Below, piece by piece: positions 9,681-19,486 of a stretch of DNA of 64,000 nucleotides. The notes under the pieces were generated by a model, which was not told where the DNA came from, searched no databases, and saw only the letters and a program-made list of their open reading frames with translations. How positions within the stretch are numbered: position 1 is the stretch's first letter; every line of letters begins with the position of its first letter. This DNA comes from Fodinibacter sp963811825 (GTDB lineage Bacteria; Actinomycetota; Actinomycetes; Actinomycetales; Dermatophilaceae), in contig CAWESS010000022.1 in assembly GCA_963811825.1 (NCBI GenBank), forward strand, positions 124,001-188,000. The letters are read 5' to 3'. The translations under genes were made by a program, and so were the position numbers.

Positions 9681-10049
9681 ATGGGTTTCTACATCAAGGA
9701 CCTCTACGTGCACCGGATCCCCAAGTTCAAGTGGCACGACCCGCTCACCAACCCGCCGACCATCCCCGAGACCTCGCCGATCATCCGGTCGGCGGTGCTC
9801 TCGCCGCACGTGGCGCAGGTTGGTCGGGGCGGCGGCGACGTCGCGCTGCCTGCGGATGACACGACCCTGTGGACGATCCCCAGCAGGATCACGCCGATCG
9901 TCACCCCGGCCGGTCGCCTCGAGCTGCACGACCTGCAGGTCGTCCGCGACAACCTGCAGGCGACCCTCGACGCCGTCAACGCGCAGCTCGAGACGATGCA
10001 GCCGTCGGCCGAGGACCTCGCCTACGTCCAGTCCGTCGTCAAGGGCTGA
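9681..10049 (+). CDS. 122-aa protein, first gene of candidate RiPP-type operon
   Basis: ATG 9681 is preceded by GAAGGAG (9668-9674). I do not recognise the family. The N-terminal half is rich in Pro, Thr and Ser (LTNPPTIPETSPIIRSAV, DDTTLWTIPSRITPIVTP); residues about 80-122 are predicted helical and charged (VVRDNLQATLDAVNAQLETM). No Cys and no signal peptide. It ends three bases before the HopA1-like gene and so is translationally linked to it. It could be a peptide substrate or carrier for the two downstream proteins, but lacks the Cys-bearing C-terminal core usual for lanthipeptides. Confidence 0.7.
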   Translation: MGFYIKDLYVHRIPKFKWHDPLTNPPTIPETSPIIRSAVLSPHVAQVGRGGGDVALPADDTTLWTIPSRITPIVTPAGRLELHDLQVVRDNLQATLDAVNAQLETMQPSAEDLAYVQSVVKG

Positions 10050-10052
10050 ACG

Positions 10053-10817
10053 ATGCCGAATCCCGCTGGTGAGCGTCTGGCCCGGTTGAGCCGGGCGGCC
10101 ACCATCCGCGCTGCGGCGCTCACCAGCAGGATCGGCCCTGACCAGCTCGGAGCGGGCGGCCTCGCCGCCGTCCTCTACCGCTCCGGCGGCTGCGCCCCGG
10201 CGCGCGGGATCGATGAGCGTTGGCCCCAGCTGCTCCTTCGGCGAGCCGAGCGGCCCGTTCGCGCAGCCGTCTCGAACCACGCCCGAAGCGCAACGGCGGC
10301 GTGGATGAGCTGGACGCTCAACGACGCGGACACCAGCCAGCTCGTCCACAAGATCTATGTCAGCCCGGCGATGACGGCCATCGCGGAAGCCCTGACCACC
10401 ACCTTCGCCGTCGCCACCGATCTCGGCATCCCCGCCTGGAAGGTGGGGGCCGATGTCGCCGGTCTTCATCGAGCCGACAAGATCGTGCTGTACCTGCCCA
10501 CCCAGGAGGCGGCGGACACGGCCGCCGCCGCACTGGCGGATGCGCTGAGACACACTGCGCCGCAGGGGGTTCCGTTCACCGGCCAGGTGGGCGCCACGGG
10601 CATCGTCTCCCGCGGTGTCGACCAGGACGGGACGAGCTGGAGGGCCCTCGTATGCCGTTCGCTCGCCGACGCCCTGTGGGCTGGCAGGGCGGTGGCTGGC
10701 TCCACCGCCGCGCCGATGGCCGTCGCGGACCTGGCTTGCGAACGCCTCGCCGACCTCGGCTTCGATGTGGCCAGCTGGCACCCGCACGACCCCGTGGCGA
10801 CAGGGGCGATCCGATGA
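10053..10817 (+). CDS. HopA1-like protein (possible split-dehydratase subunit)
   Basis: 254 aa, ATG 10053. The central part, KIYVSP at about residue 107, a helical span, then GIPAWKVGADVAGLHRADK and IVLYLPT, matches the pattern of the HopA1 effector-like family: a short Arg/Lys-Tyr strand, (I/V)P..(F/W)K(V), and an R.D(A/K).VLY(L) strand. In thioamitide (TvaD) and class V lanthipeptide (LxmY/SpaY) pathways such proteins work with a kinase-like partner to remove phosphate from phospho-Ser/Thr. Here the next gene, overlapping by ATGA at 10814, encodes a kinase fold, which supports this. Family assignment is by eye. Confidence 0.5.
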   Translation: MPNPAGERLARLSRAATIRAAALTSRIGPDQLGAGGLAAVLYRSGGCAPARGIDERWPQLLLRRAERPVRAAVSNHARSATAAWMSWTLNDADTSQLVHKIYVSPAMTAIAEALTTTFAVATDLGIPAWKVGADVAGLHRADKIVLYLPTQEAADTAAAALADALRHTAPQGVPFTGQVGATGIVSRGVDQDGTSWRALVCRSLADALWAGRAVAGSTAAPMAVADLACERLADLGFDVASWHPHDPVATGAIR

Positions 10818-12161
10818 GTGTCGCCGACATCGAGTTCCGACTGCCCGACGACGTCGACGCCGTTCACGACCCCGACGGGTGCGACGTCATCGTGAGTCGC
10901 CGGGGGAGCCGCACCCCGCCCCAGGTCCTCTCCTCGGACGCCTGGGCTCTCCTTGAGCTGTTCCGTGAGCCCAGGACGTTGGCCGGCGCGGTGCTCGAGC
11001 ACTGCACGAGCACCGGGCTGGACCCGGTCACGACGTTGGACGCGGCCTTCCCGGTCCTCGTCGCCCTGACTCGCAGCGAGCTCCTGGTCGGCGCGGGACG
11101 GATGCGGCGGCGAGCCTGGTCGCGCGGCACGCGGTCGGCGATTACGTCGGTCCCGCAAGGCTGGTGGCGCGCATCCGGGTGCTGCGGGACAGCGAGCTGT
11201 GGGACGGCACCCTCGAGGACGGGGCCCCCGTCGTGGTCAAGGTCGTCGACGACCCGGCATCCGGCCCGGAGCTCTTCCTGCGCGAGACGACCGCCCTGCG
11301 GCGGCTCAGCGGCGGGCCGGTGCCGGACCTCGTCTGGAGTGAAGCTCGACCGACCGGTGGGGTGCTCGTCCTCTCCTTCGTCGACGGCGACCCCATCGAT
11401 CTCGCAGCCCTGAACGCGCGCGGCTCGCGAGACGACGCCATTGCGATCGGCCTCGTCCTCGCCACTCTCGACGCCTACGCCGCCATCCATGCCAGCGGCG
11501 TCCTGCACGGAGATGTCCACGCCGGGAACGTCCTCGCCGACGAGCAGGGCCGCGTGACGCTCATCGACTTCGGGATCGCCGGCATCGCGGATGCCGGGCT
11601 CGGACCAGCCCCGCGAACCGGCGGCGGCGAGCAGCTGGATCCCGTTGCAGCGCAGGCACTTCGACGCAAGGAGCCCGTTCCTGAGCTCGATGTCGCGGCC
11701 GAGGTGTACTCACTGTCCGCGCTCAGCTATCGCATCCTGACCGGGGCGCCGTACCTCGACCTCGACCTCGAGCGTGACGACGCACTCGACGCGATCGCAC
11801 GACGCCTCCCGAGATCCTTCGCCGCCGTGGGTCGGACGCCGTGGCCTGCGGTCGAAGAGGTGTTGGCGCGCGGGCTGGCCAAGGACCCAGCGCTTCGGCA
11901 GGCCACCGTCGCCGGGCTCCGCGACGAGCTGGCGCGCGCCGCCAGCCCGTGCCCGGCGGATGCCGCGCGATGTCGCCACCACGGACGCACGCAGCCGCGG
12001 CCCTCGTGCGAGGCTCGGACATCGACGGTGCGGCATGGGCCGAATCAGATGAGGCCACGGCGGAGCTCCGAGCCGATGCCCTGCAGGCGGTTGCCGTCGA
12101 CTCGGGCCGCGTGGATGCCCACGACCTGGCCCTCCTCTGGCGCGCGCGGGCAGGCCAGTAG
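10814..12161 (+). CDS. PqqD/RRE-like domain fused to a kinase-fold domain (frameshifted)
   Basis: ATG 10814 overlaps the previous stop. The first about 95 residues (SSDAWALLELF, TLAGAVLEHC, PVLVALTRSELLVGAG) look like a PqqD-type winged helix, the fold of RiPP recognition elements. A one-base loss near 11095-11100 (GGG run) moves the frame; the product continues DAAASLVARHAVGDYVGP and a kinase/phosphotransferase domain with VVVKVV, the catalytic loop HGDVHAGNVL and the metal motif IDFGIAG. Near 11965-11990 two more shifts lead to a C-tail ending LALLWRARAGQ at 12161. An RRE-kinase fusion next to a HopA1-like protein suggests a Ser/Thr-modifying pair. Confidence 0.6.
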
Positions 12162-13430
12162 GGCGCAGGCGAACCTCTCGACCACGGAGGACTGGACGTC
12201 CTCGTGGGGTACGCCACGGCATCCGGTCGGGCCCGATGATCCGATGGCCACGCACCTGACCCCGAGTCCTGACTCACCGCCCGCGCCGCTGGACGTGCAA
12301 TGCGCTTGCTGGCGCACGTGGCTGAGCACAAGCTCCCGAGCTCGCCCGGCCGTGGTGCGCCATTGCACGTCGGACGGCGCACGTGGATGCCGGCCCGAGC
12401 GTCACCGCAGTTTGACGTCGGGTGTCACGGCACCTCGATGTCGGGCTGAAGCCTCGTCGCTAAACTGGCTCATGTGCGGCAACCACTCCCGAGGAGCGTC
12501 TGCGCATCGACGGCTAAGGACTCGCGGACGTCAGGCGATGCAGATGATGCGTATCCAGGGCGCACGCGACGGAAGGAGTGCACACCGAGCACTGACGAGG
12601 CACGCCTTGAGGCAGTCACTGGAGACGAGGACGTCTTGGGAGAACCGTGTATCACTTGCGAAGGGAGCACCGTGACTCGGTGACGGGGCGGAGCTCTCGA
12701 CGATCGCGACCGCATCGCTGGCACGTCGAGGTCGGGCGCGATGAAGGACTTGCAGATCGAGGCGCTGACGGCGTGGTCGATCCCATGACAGACATGTGCA
12801 CGGAGCGGCTCGTGCTTGCGCTGCGGATGTGCTCCTCACTTCAATGTGCGCGACTGTCCCGGCGGGGTTCACTACGACGTCATGACGCCAGATAGAGTTC
12901 CGCGTCCTCGTGGACGATGCCGCGAAGATGGTCGAGCGATCGGCCACCGTCTGAGCAGAGCCGCCTATTGGGGCCGACGTCGCGGCGAGGTTGATCTCCG
13001 GAGCGGCACGGGCAGCAGGGTGTCAGGGCTTGGCCACGAGCGTGCTGGCTCACCGGCGCGCAGCAGCTGGGGTCTTCGGGATAGCGAGCTGGACGCGTTG
13101 AATGCCGCGGCCGGGCCGAGATCGGTGAAAGCGCCGAACTGGCCCAGGGAGTCTGGCACGAAGCGTTTGGCTGCGACCACGTCCAGGCCAGGGCATGTCG
13201 CATGCGCGGCGCTGCAGCGCTCTTGCCTGCTCGTGATGACGACACCTGCCCGCAGGACGCCATGGACCTGCGCGCTCTCCGGCCCGCGCTCGGCCGTCAG
13301 CGATCACGAGGAGGTGCGTCGGCTGGTCGGTCTGGTGACGGCTCGAGGCTCCCACCGGGATCGAGATCTGGTCGGGCTGGACGAGGACGTACCTCGTGGC
13401 TGCGCTGAAGGCAGACCTGCGACACAGGCT
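12162..13430. other. 1.27-kb stretch without recognisable gene; one possible small peptide ORF
   Basis: No frame on either strand gives a product I recognise, and codon usage in the longest frames is that of shadows. One item worth noting is ATG 12741, which opens MKDLQIEALTAWSIP and stops at 12786; one base further along another frame reads HGAARACAADVLLTSMCAT then VPAGFTTTS to a stop at 12885. The KDLQ box resembles class III lanthipeptide leaders. This needs a one-base error to be a single peptide, so it is speculative. The stretch may also be degraded sequence. Confidence 0.35.
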
Positions 13431-13439
13431 ACCTTGATT

Positions 13440-13495
13440 TTGACAACTGTCCAGAGTGACCTAACCTCCTGTAAGGAACGAAACGGTTTCGTTCC
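13440..13495 (+). promoter_or_regulatory. promoter with palindromic TetR operator
   Basis: A -35-like TTGACA at 13440-13445 is followed after 16 bases by TAACCT (13462-13467). Directly downstream, 13475-13495 is a perfect palindrome with arms GGAACGAAAC and GTTTCGTTCC around a single G. It lies 57 bases before the TetR start, at the expected transcription start, and is the likely autoregulatory operator for the tetR-MFS operon. Confidence 0.75.
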
Positions 13496-13551
13496 ATCCG
13501 ACTCGGACGTCAATGACGCCGAGCGCGCGACCCAGGAGGGGAGGACACGAA

Positions 13552-14223
13552 GTGACCCCCGAAGAAGCCGCCCAGAGCGCCCGTCCCCGTGTCGACGGGG
13601 ACCGCGAGCAGCAGATCTTCCACGCGACCCTCACGGTCCTGGCCGAGATGGGCTACGACAACATGACCCTCGACGCGGTCGCCACGGCGGCCCACGCGTC
13701 GAAGGCCACCCTGTACCGCCGCTGGAACGGCAAGCTCCCCCTCGTCATCGACGCCCTGAAGTCCATGAAGGCGTCCCCGTCCGTCCCGGACACCGGCAAC
13801 CTGCGTGACGACCTGCTCGCCACGTACTGCTCGGCCGGCGGCGTGACCGACCACGCGTCGGTCGACACCTTCGCGAGCGTGCTGACCGCGGTCACTCGCG
13901 ACCCTGACTTCGCCGAGGTCTTCCGGGCGGAGATCGTCGAACCCAAGATGGTCGCGGCGCGGGCGATCTACCGACGGGCCCAGGAGCGCGGCGAGATCCC
14001 CGCCGACGCCGACGTCGACCTCTTCGCACACTCGCTGGCGGGCATCGTCCTGCACCGCCACTACGTGCTCGGCAGCTTCCCGGACGACGACCTCGTCGCC
14101 CGGGTCCTCGACCAGATCATCCTGCCGGCGCTGCACCACGCACCCGGTGGCCCGGCGACCCCGCCACCCGCCGAACCGGCGACCCCACAGACCCAGACCA
14201 CCCCTGAAGAAGGCACCTCATGA
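13552..14223 (+). CDS. TetR family transcriptional regulator of adjacent MFS exporter
   Basis: 223 aa from GTG 13552, chosen because AGGAGGGGAGG ends eight bases upstream; a longer frame from 13513 lacks a ribosome site. Helix-turn-helix at about residues 18-65 (IFHATLTVLAEMGYDNMTLD, AAHASKATLYRRW). The C-terminal ligand domain is of the AefR/TetR_C type (VLTAVTRDPDFAEVFR). Pro-rich tail. Its stop overlaps the ATG of the exporter gene (ATGA at 14220), so the repressor and pump are co-translated; the perfect palindrome at 13475-13495 is the presumed operator. Confidence 0.93.
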   Translation: MTPEEAAQSARPRVDGDREQQIFHATLTVLAEMGYDNMTLDAVATAAHASKATLYRRWNGKLPLVIDALKSMKASPSVPDTGNLRDDLLATYCSAGGVTDHASVDTFASVLTAVTRDPDFAEVFRAEIVEPKMVAARAIYRRAQERGEIPADADVDLFAHSLAGIVLHRHYVLGSFPDDDLVARVLDQIILPALHHAPGGPATPPPAEPATPQTQTTPEEGTS

Positions 14224-15837
14224 GCACCGTCACCACCGAAGATGGCGCCGCCAGCGCCGCCGAAGGAGCTGCACCTGGGCTGGGCCCTCGTGCTCATCTC
14301 CGTCGCCCAGCTGATGATCGTGCTGGACGGCACCATCAGCAACATCGCCCTCCCGTACATCCAGGCCGACCTCGGTTTCTCCGACGCGGCCCTGACCTGG
14401 GTGGTGACGATCTACGCCCTCGCGTTCGGCGGGCTGCTGCTGCTCGGCGGCCGGCTCGGTGACCTCTACGGACGCCGCCGCATGTTCGCGATCGGGCTGA
14501 CGATCTTCGCCATCGCATCGCTGCTCGGTGGGCTGGCCGACAGCCAGTTCATGATCCTCGCCGGCCGTGCCCTCCAGGGCGTTGGCGGGGCCCTGGCCTC
14601 ACCGGCCGCCCTGGCCCTCATCACGACGACCTTCCCGGCGGGCCGCGAGCGCAACCGCGCCATGGCCGTCTATGCGGCGATGTCCGGCGCCGGCGCAGCA
14701 GTCGGCCTGATCCTCGGCGGCTGGCTGACCGGGCTGACCCCCGAGATCCTCGGCTACGACGTGGCTGGCTGGCGCCTCACCTTCCTCATCAACGTGCCCA
14801 TCGGCATCGCCGCGGCGGTCCTCGCGACCCGCCTGCTCCAGGAGTCGACCGCCAGTGCTGGTGGCCTCGACGTCCCCGGCGCCGTCACCGGCACCACCGG
14901 TCTGCTCGCCCTCGTCTACGGACTGTCCCTGGCGGGTGACGTCACCCACGGCTGGAGCTCACCGCAGACCATCATGTTCCTCCTGGCCGGCGTCGCCTTC
15001 CTCGTCGCCTTCGGCGTCATCGAGAGCCGCACCAAGAACCCGCTGCTCCCGTTCCGGATCTTCAGGAACCGGTCACGTGCCGCGAGCTTCGCCGCGATGT
15101 TCCTGCTCCCGGCCGCGATGTTCGCGATGTTCTTCTACCTCAGCCTGTACATCCAGCAGGTCATGGACTACACACCGCTGCGGGCCGGCTTCGCGTTCCT
15201 GCCGTTCTCCGCCGGCATCATCGTGGCGGCCGGCCTGTCGTCGAACCTCATCAACCGGGTCAACCCGCGCTACCTCGCCGGGTTCGGCACCCTGATGGCC
15301 GCGGCGGCCCTGTTCGGCTTCTCGCGCCTGCCCTACGACACCGAGTTCCCCGTCGAAGCCGTCACGGCCACGTACGTGACCGACATCCTGCCGTTCATCC
15401 TCATGATGTCCTTCGGCATGGGCTTCGTCTTCGTGCCGCTGACGCTCACCGCGGTCCACGGCGTCGCTGCCGAGGACGCCGGCATCGGCTCGGGTGTGCT
15501 CAACACCATGCAGCAGGTCGGCGGCGCGCTCGGCCTGGCCACGCTCTCCACGGTGTTCGCCCGGGTCGCGACCTCGACGGGCAACGACCTCGCGGCCGCC
15601 GGCAAGGAAGCGGCAGCCGCCGCCGCTGCAGCCGGGGCGCCGATGCCCACCGAGACGCAGCTGACGGCTCTCCAGGAGATCGCGCGCTGGCAGGTCTTCA
15701 CCGACGCCGCCACGAGCTCGTTCACCGTCGGCGCCTGCCTGATGCTGCTGGGCTCGCTCATCGTCTGGGTCTTCCTCGACGTCAAGCACGAGGAGCTCGC
15801 CACCGACGGTGCCGACGCGCCGGTGCACCTGGGCTGA
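14220..15837 (+). CDS. DHA2-type MFS drug exporter (EmrB/QacA-like)
   Basis: About 535 aa with 14 membrane segments, typical of the drug:H+ antiporter 2 family. Motifs: LDGTISNIALPYIQ in helix 1, LGGRLGDLYGRRR (motif A) and GAAVGLILGGWLTG (motif C). The natural start is the ATG at 14220 overlapping the tetR stop (MSTVTTEDGA), but one base is missing at about 14243, after which the frame of the transporter (KELHLGWALVLISVAQ) begins. A second possible start, ATG 14242, would avoid the break. Likely exports the ligand sensed by the TetR protein. Confidence 0.92.
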
Positions 15838-15852
15838 CCCCAGCCTCCCCAT

Positions 15853-15910
15853 CGAGTGAGCGCAGCACGCCGTGAGCGAGAAATCGCACACGGCGTGTTG
15901 CGCTCACTCG
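15853..15910 (+). terminator. long hairpin downstream of MFS gene
   Basis: 22-bp stem, left arm 15853-15874 (CGAGTGAGCGCAGCACG...) and right arm 15889-15910, with a single G.U pair; an inner GCGA-GAAA-TCGC hairpin caps it. No T-tract follows. The arm core is shared with the hairpin at 18342. Confidence 0.75.
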
Positions 15911-15974
15911 TCATGTGTCGCGGCCGGCCCGGCCTTGCCGGTGACCTGTCGGTGAGGCCCCGTAGCCTCCTGCC

Positions 15975-17126
15975 GTGACCAGCGCCGACGCCCCACCCGA
16001 GCGGTTCTCCCTCAAGGACCACCTGTTCAACCGCGGCTCGGTGACCACGCTCGCGGAACAGGTGCGGACGGCATCCGACGTGTTCGATGCCGACGCGTTC
16101 GTCGCCATGGTGATGGACGGGCTCCCCGAACGAGAGCTCAAGCAGCGGATCGACTGGATCTCGCACTGCCTGCGCCAACACCTCCCACACGACTACCGGG
16201 ATGCCGTGCGCGTCATCCTCGCGGCGTTGCCTCCCCGCCTCGACGAGAACCTCACCGACAACGACTTCGGCGACTTCATCCATGCGCCGTACGCCCACTT
16301 CGTCGCCGAATACGGCTGCACCCCAGAAGATCTGGAGTTCTCGCTCGAGGCCCTGCGAGAGATCACGATGCGCTTCTCCGCCGAGTTCGCGATCAGGGAC
16401 TTCATCAACGCCTTCCCGGAGACCACCCTGGCGACGATCGCGAGCTGGGCCGCCGACCCGAACTATCACGTACGCCGCCTGTGCAGCGAGGGCACCCGCC
16501 CGACCCTGCCGTGGGCACGCAGGTTGGTCATCCCCGTCGAGGCGACCATCCCCGTCCTCGACCGGCTGTACGCCGACCCGACCCGCTACGTCACCCGATC
16601 GGTGGCCAACCACCTCAACGACATCTCCAAGGTCGACCCCGACCTCACCCTCGCCACGCTCCAGCGCTGGCAGTCCACCGGCGAGCAGGACCCCGCCGAG
16701 ATGCGGTTCATGCTCCGCCACGCCACGCGCACCCTCATCAAGAAGGGCCACCCCGAGCGCCATGGCCCTGTGGGGGATGAGCCCGGACCCGAAGGTGTCG
16801 GTGGTCGATCTCCGGTGGACTCCCGTCGTCGCGATGGGTGACGCCCTGGAGTTCTCGTTCGACCTCGTCGCCGAGGAGGCCGCAGAGGTGGTCATCGACT
16901 ACGTCGTGACGTTCCAGGGCAGGGCCGGAGGAATGACCGGGCGCAAGGTCTTCAAGCTCAAGAGCCTGTCGCTCGGTGCCGGCGAGCGCGCGAGGGTGAC
17001 CAAGCGGCATCCGATGCGAGCGGGGATGACCACGCGCCAGCTCCACCCCGGCGCCCACGAGTTCCAGCTGCAGATCAACGGAACCGACCACGGCACCTGG
17101 CCCTTCACGCTCCAGGGGAGGCGTGA
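15975..17126 (+). CDS. alkC: AlkC-type DNA alkylation repeat glycosylase (frameshifted)
   Basis: GTG 15975. The HEAT-like N-terminal part (FSLKDHLFNRGSV, ELKQRIDWISHCLRQHLP, WAADPNYHVRRLCSEGTRP, NHLNDISKVDPDL) is AlkC. Near 16760 the frame slips, and the product continues MALWGMSPDPKVSVV and a beta-rich Ig-like C-terminal domain (GRKVFKLKSLSLGAGERARV, HEFQLQINGTDHGTWPFTLQ), as in the AlkC subgroup that carries such a domain. A missing G in the GGGG run at about 17114 would end the protein LQGEA-stop at 17126. AlkC excises 3-methyladenine-type lesions. Confidence 0.8.
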
Positions 17127-17307
17127 ACGCCTGGCTGTGCAAATCAACGTCAGGTGTTGGATTTGCACGCGTGATCGTCGTCGAGTCGAGCAACAGGTGC
17201 AGGCCCGTCTCGGTTCCGCCGCGGCTGTGCCCTCCTCGGCCCTCGTCCGGTCGAGCAAGACCACTTGGAGCGAGGACCTCGCTGGGCATCGTGTCAGGGG
17301 GCGGTGT

Positions 17308-18351
17308 ATCCCATCTCGGGCGCCCCGACCGACCTACGTCGGCTGGATGACACGGACCCGTTCCTTCGAGCGCAGGCGTCACAGCGGTCGTCATCGACGA
17401 GGTCCACCGGGTTCCGCACCTCGATCCGCGCGGGCACGAGGACAACAGGCGAGCTGGCTTCGCACCGGCAGTTCTTGCTGCTCGGCTCCGCCTCGCTTGA
17501 CCTGATCCAACTGTCTTCTGAAAGCCTGGCTGGTCGCATCTCGCACTGCGAGCTGGGTGGGGTCAACGTCGATGAGGCTGCCTCCGTGGGCATCTCGGAG
17601 GATCAGCTGTGGGATCGCGGAGGTTTCCCCGAGAGCCTGATGGCCAGCGATGACTCGACCGCGATGCAGAGGCGAGCCGACCTGTTGCGCTCCTACCTCG
17701 AGCGCGACGTTCCGATGTTCGCTCCCCGCATTCCCGCAGAGACCCTTCGTCGGCTCTGGACGATGCTCGCCCACTCGACCGGTGGGCTCTTCAACGCATC
17801 CAGACTCGCCGAGAACCTCGCTGTGTCAGGTCCGACGGTGACTCGGTACGTCGATCTCCTCGTCGACCTCGGCCTGGTGCGCCGCCTCGACCCGTGGCAC
17901 GTCAACGTCGGCAAGCGCGTGACCAGATCGCCGAAGATCCATGTCCGAGACAGTGGCCTGACGCATGCCCTCCTCGACATCCCCGACCTGCACGCGCTCC
18001 TCGGGCACACGGTCGTCGGTGCCAGCACGAGTCCTTCGCGGTGGATCGTTGATCGGGCTGACTCGACGCGCAGCCGTTCCACACCGGACGGCTCGGGGCG
18101 ACGAGGTACCTCGTACTCGTCCTGGGTGGCAACCGAGGGTGGCCATCGAGGTAAGCGGTCGAGCGCTACGGACCGTCGGCGGGCTCGACCGGGCCTGCGA
18201 TGACCTCGAGGTCACCGAGCGGTATCTGGTCCACTCGAGCACCGGGTGCCGTGCGTACGTGTCATCCGGCGGGGTCGTGGTCAACGGGCTCGGCGACCGT
18301 GTGGAGCGCCTGGACCGGCATCTACGGACAGGAACCAGCCAGAACGAGTGA
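17308..18351 (+). pseudogene. AAA_14/DUF4143 ATPase, N-terminally truncated and frameshifted
   Basis: Recognisable pieces in order: VVIDEVHRVPHL (Walker B region, in its own frame near 17390), FLLLGSASLDLIQLS, the fork WDRGGFPESLMAS, then DUF4143 text RADLLRSYLERDVP, LFNASRLAENLAVSGPTV, VRDSGLTHALLDI, and in another frame RACDDLEVTERYLVHSS to a stop at 18351. The Walker A loop that should lie about 40 residues upstream is absent, so the gene is 5'-truncated as well as frame-broken at three or more places. The family is often encoded singly in accessory DNA. The stop codon lies within the following hairpin. Confidence 0.75.
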
Positions 18352-18405
18352 GCGCAACACGCTGTGTCGCCTTCGACGAGCGCGACGTGTTGCGCTCACT
18401 CGTTC
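18342..18405 (+). terminator. long perfect hairpin between convergent genes
   Basis: 20-bp perfect stem: arm GAACGAGTGAGCGCAACACG at 18342-18361 and its complement at 18386-18405. It lies between the DUF4143 remnant and the minus-strand SDR gene and shares its core GAGTGAGCGCA with the hairpin at 15853. No T-tract on either strand. Confidence 0.75.
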
Positions 18406-18418
18406 GGCGGGTGCTCAG

Positions 18419-19354
18419 TCAGGCGAACGTGACGCCGGTCAGCTCCTCCGAGGCCGTCCAGAGCCGCCCGCCCTCGTCGGAGCGCAACGGCTTCCACAGC
18501 GACGTCTCCCCGGGACGGCCGCCCGCTCCACCCGGCCCCTTCGGCCCGTAGAACCCGCCGTCGCGCGACTCGGGGGAGGTCGCCGCCATGAGGGCCGGCA
18601 TCGCTGCGCTCTCCACCGTTCCGACGAGGATGCCGTGCTCGGACAGCCACTGGATCATCGCCCGCGCCCGGGTCTGCTCGGCGCGACCCACCTCGGGACG
18701 CGCTGCCAGCAGGCTGGTCGGGGCCACCCCCGGGTGCGCGAGGTTGCTCGTGATGCCCCAACCCGCGGCCGCGCTGCGCCGGCTCAGCTCGAGCGCGAAC
18801 AGCCCGACGGCGATCTTGGACTGGCGGTAGGCCGCCATGCCGTCGTACGAGCGATCGAAGTTCAGGTCGTCCCAGTTGATCGTCCCGCTGCGCGCAGCAA
18901 TGCTCGCCTGCGACGTCACCCGCGCCCGCCCGGCCCGGAGCAACGGCAGCAACGCCCCGGTCAGCGCGAAGTGCCCCAGGTGGTTCGTCCCGAACTGCAG
19001 CTCGAACCCGTCCTGGGTGCTCTGCCGCTCCGGCGGTGTCATCACCCCGGCGTTGTTGACCAGCCCGTGGATCGGCGCACCCTCCGCCTGCAGCTTCTCC
19101 CCGAGCGCCGCGACCGAGGCCAGCGACGACAGGTCCAGGCTCTCCAGGGTCAGGCGGGCCTGCGGGTGCTGCCGCCGAATGGTCGCCACGGCGGCCTCGC
19201 CCTTGGCAGGGTTGCGCACGGGCATCACCACCTCGGCCCCAGCCGCCGCGAGCCGGGTGGCGATGCCCAGACCGACGCCGTCGCTCGCCCCGGTGACGAC
19301 GATGCGCCGCCCGGTCTGGTCGGGGACGGTGATGTCAAACTGCCTGCGCGGCAT
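18419..19354 (-). CDS. SDR family oxidoreductase
   Basis: 311 aa, ATG 19354 with GGAGG upstream. Rossmann fold with cofactor motif TGASDGVG (21-28), NNAGVM and catalytic Y-x3-K in AYRQSKIA. The C-terminal WTASEELTGVTF ending is typical of the retinol-dehydrogenase-like SDRs of actinomycetes, which use NADP(H) on alcohols or ketones of unknown identity. It faces an XRE/MmyB regulator across 132 bp; such pairs are frequent and the regulator probably controls this gene. Intact frame. Confidence 0.9.
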   Translation of the reverse strand: MPRRQFDITVPDQTGRRIVVTGASDGVGLGIATRLAAAGAEVVMPVRNPAKGEAAVATIRRQHPQARLTLESLDLSSLASVAALGEKLQAEGAPIHGLVNNAGVMTPPERQSTQDGFELQFGTNHLGHFALTGALLPLLRAGRARVTSQASIAARSGTINWDDLNFDRSYDGMAAYRQSKIAVGLFALELSRRSAAAGWGITSNLAHPGVAPTSLLAARPEVGRAEQTRARAMIQWLSEHGILVGTVESAAMPALMAATSPESRDGGFYGPKGPGGAGGRPGETSLWKPLRSDEGGRLWTASEELTGVTFA

Positions 19355-19486
19355 CCGAGTTCCTCCAAAGTTCTTCGAGACCGCGCCATGCCGGCGGCCG
19401 TTCGACCAGCCTCCCCGATGTCACGAGACCTATCCACGGCCTGACGATCCGTGGCTCCCGACTCCCCCCTCGGGGAGGATGGGCCC

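Noticed and set aside
15838..18418. Mobile element bounded by the two related hairpins at 15853 and 18342
   Set aside because: No transposase, no target-site duplication seen, and AlkC inside looks like a normal resident gene; the hairpins recur at other gene ends.
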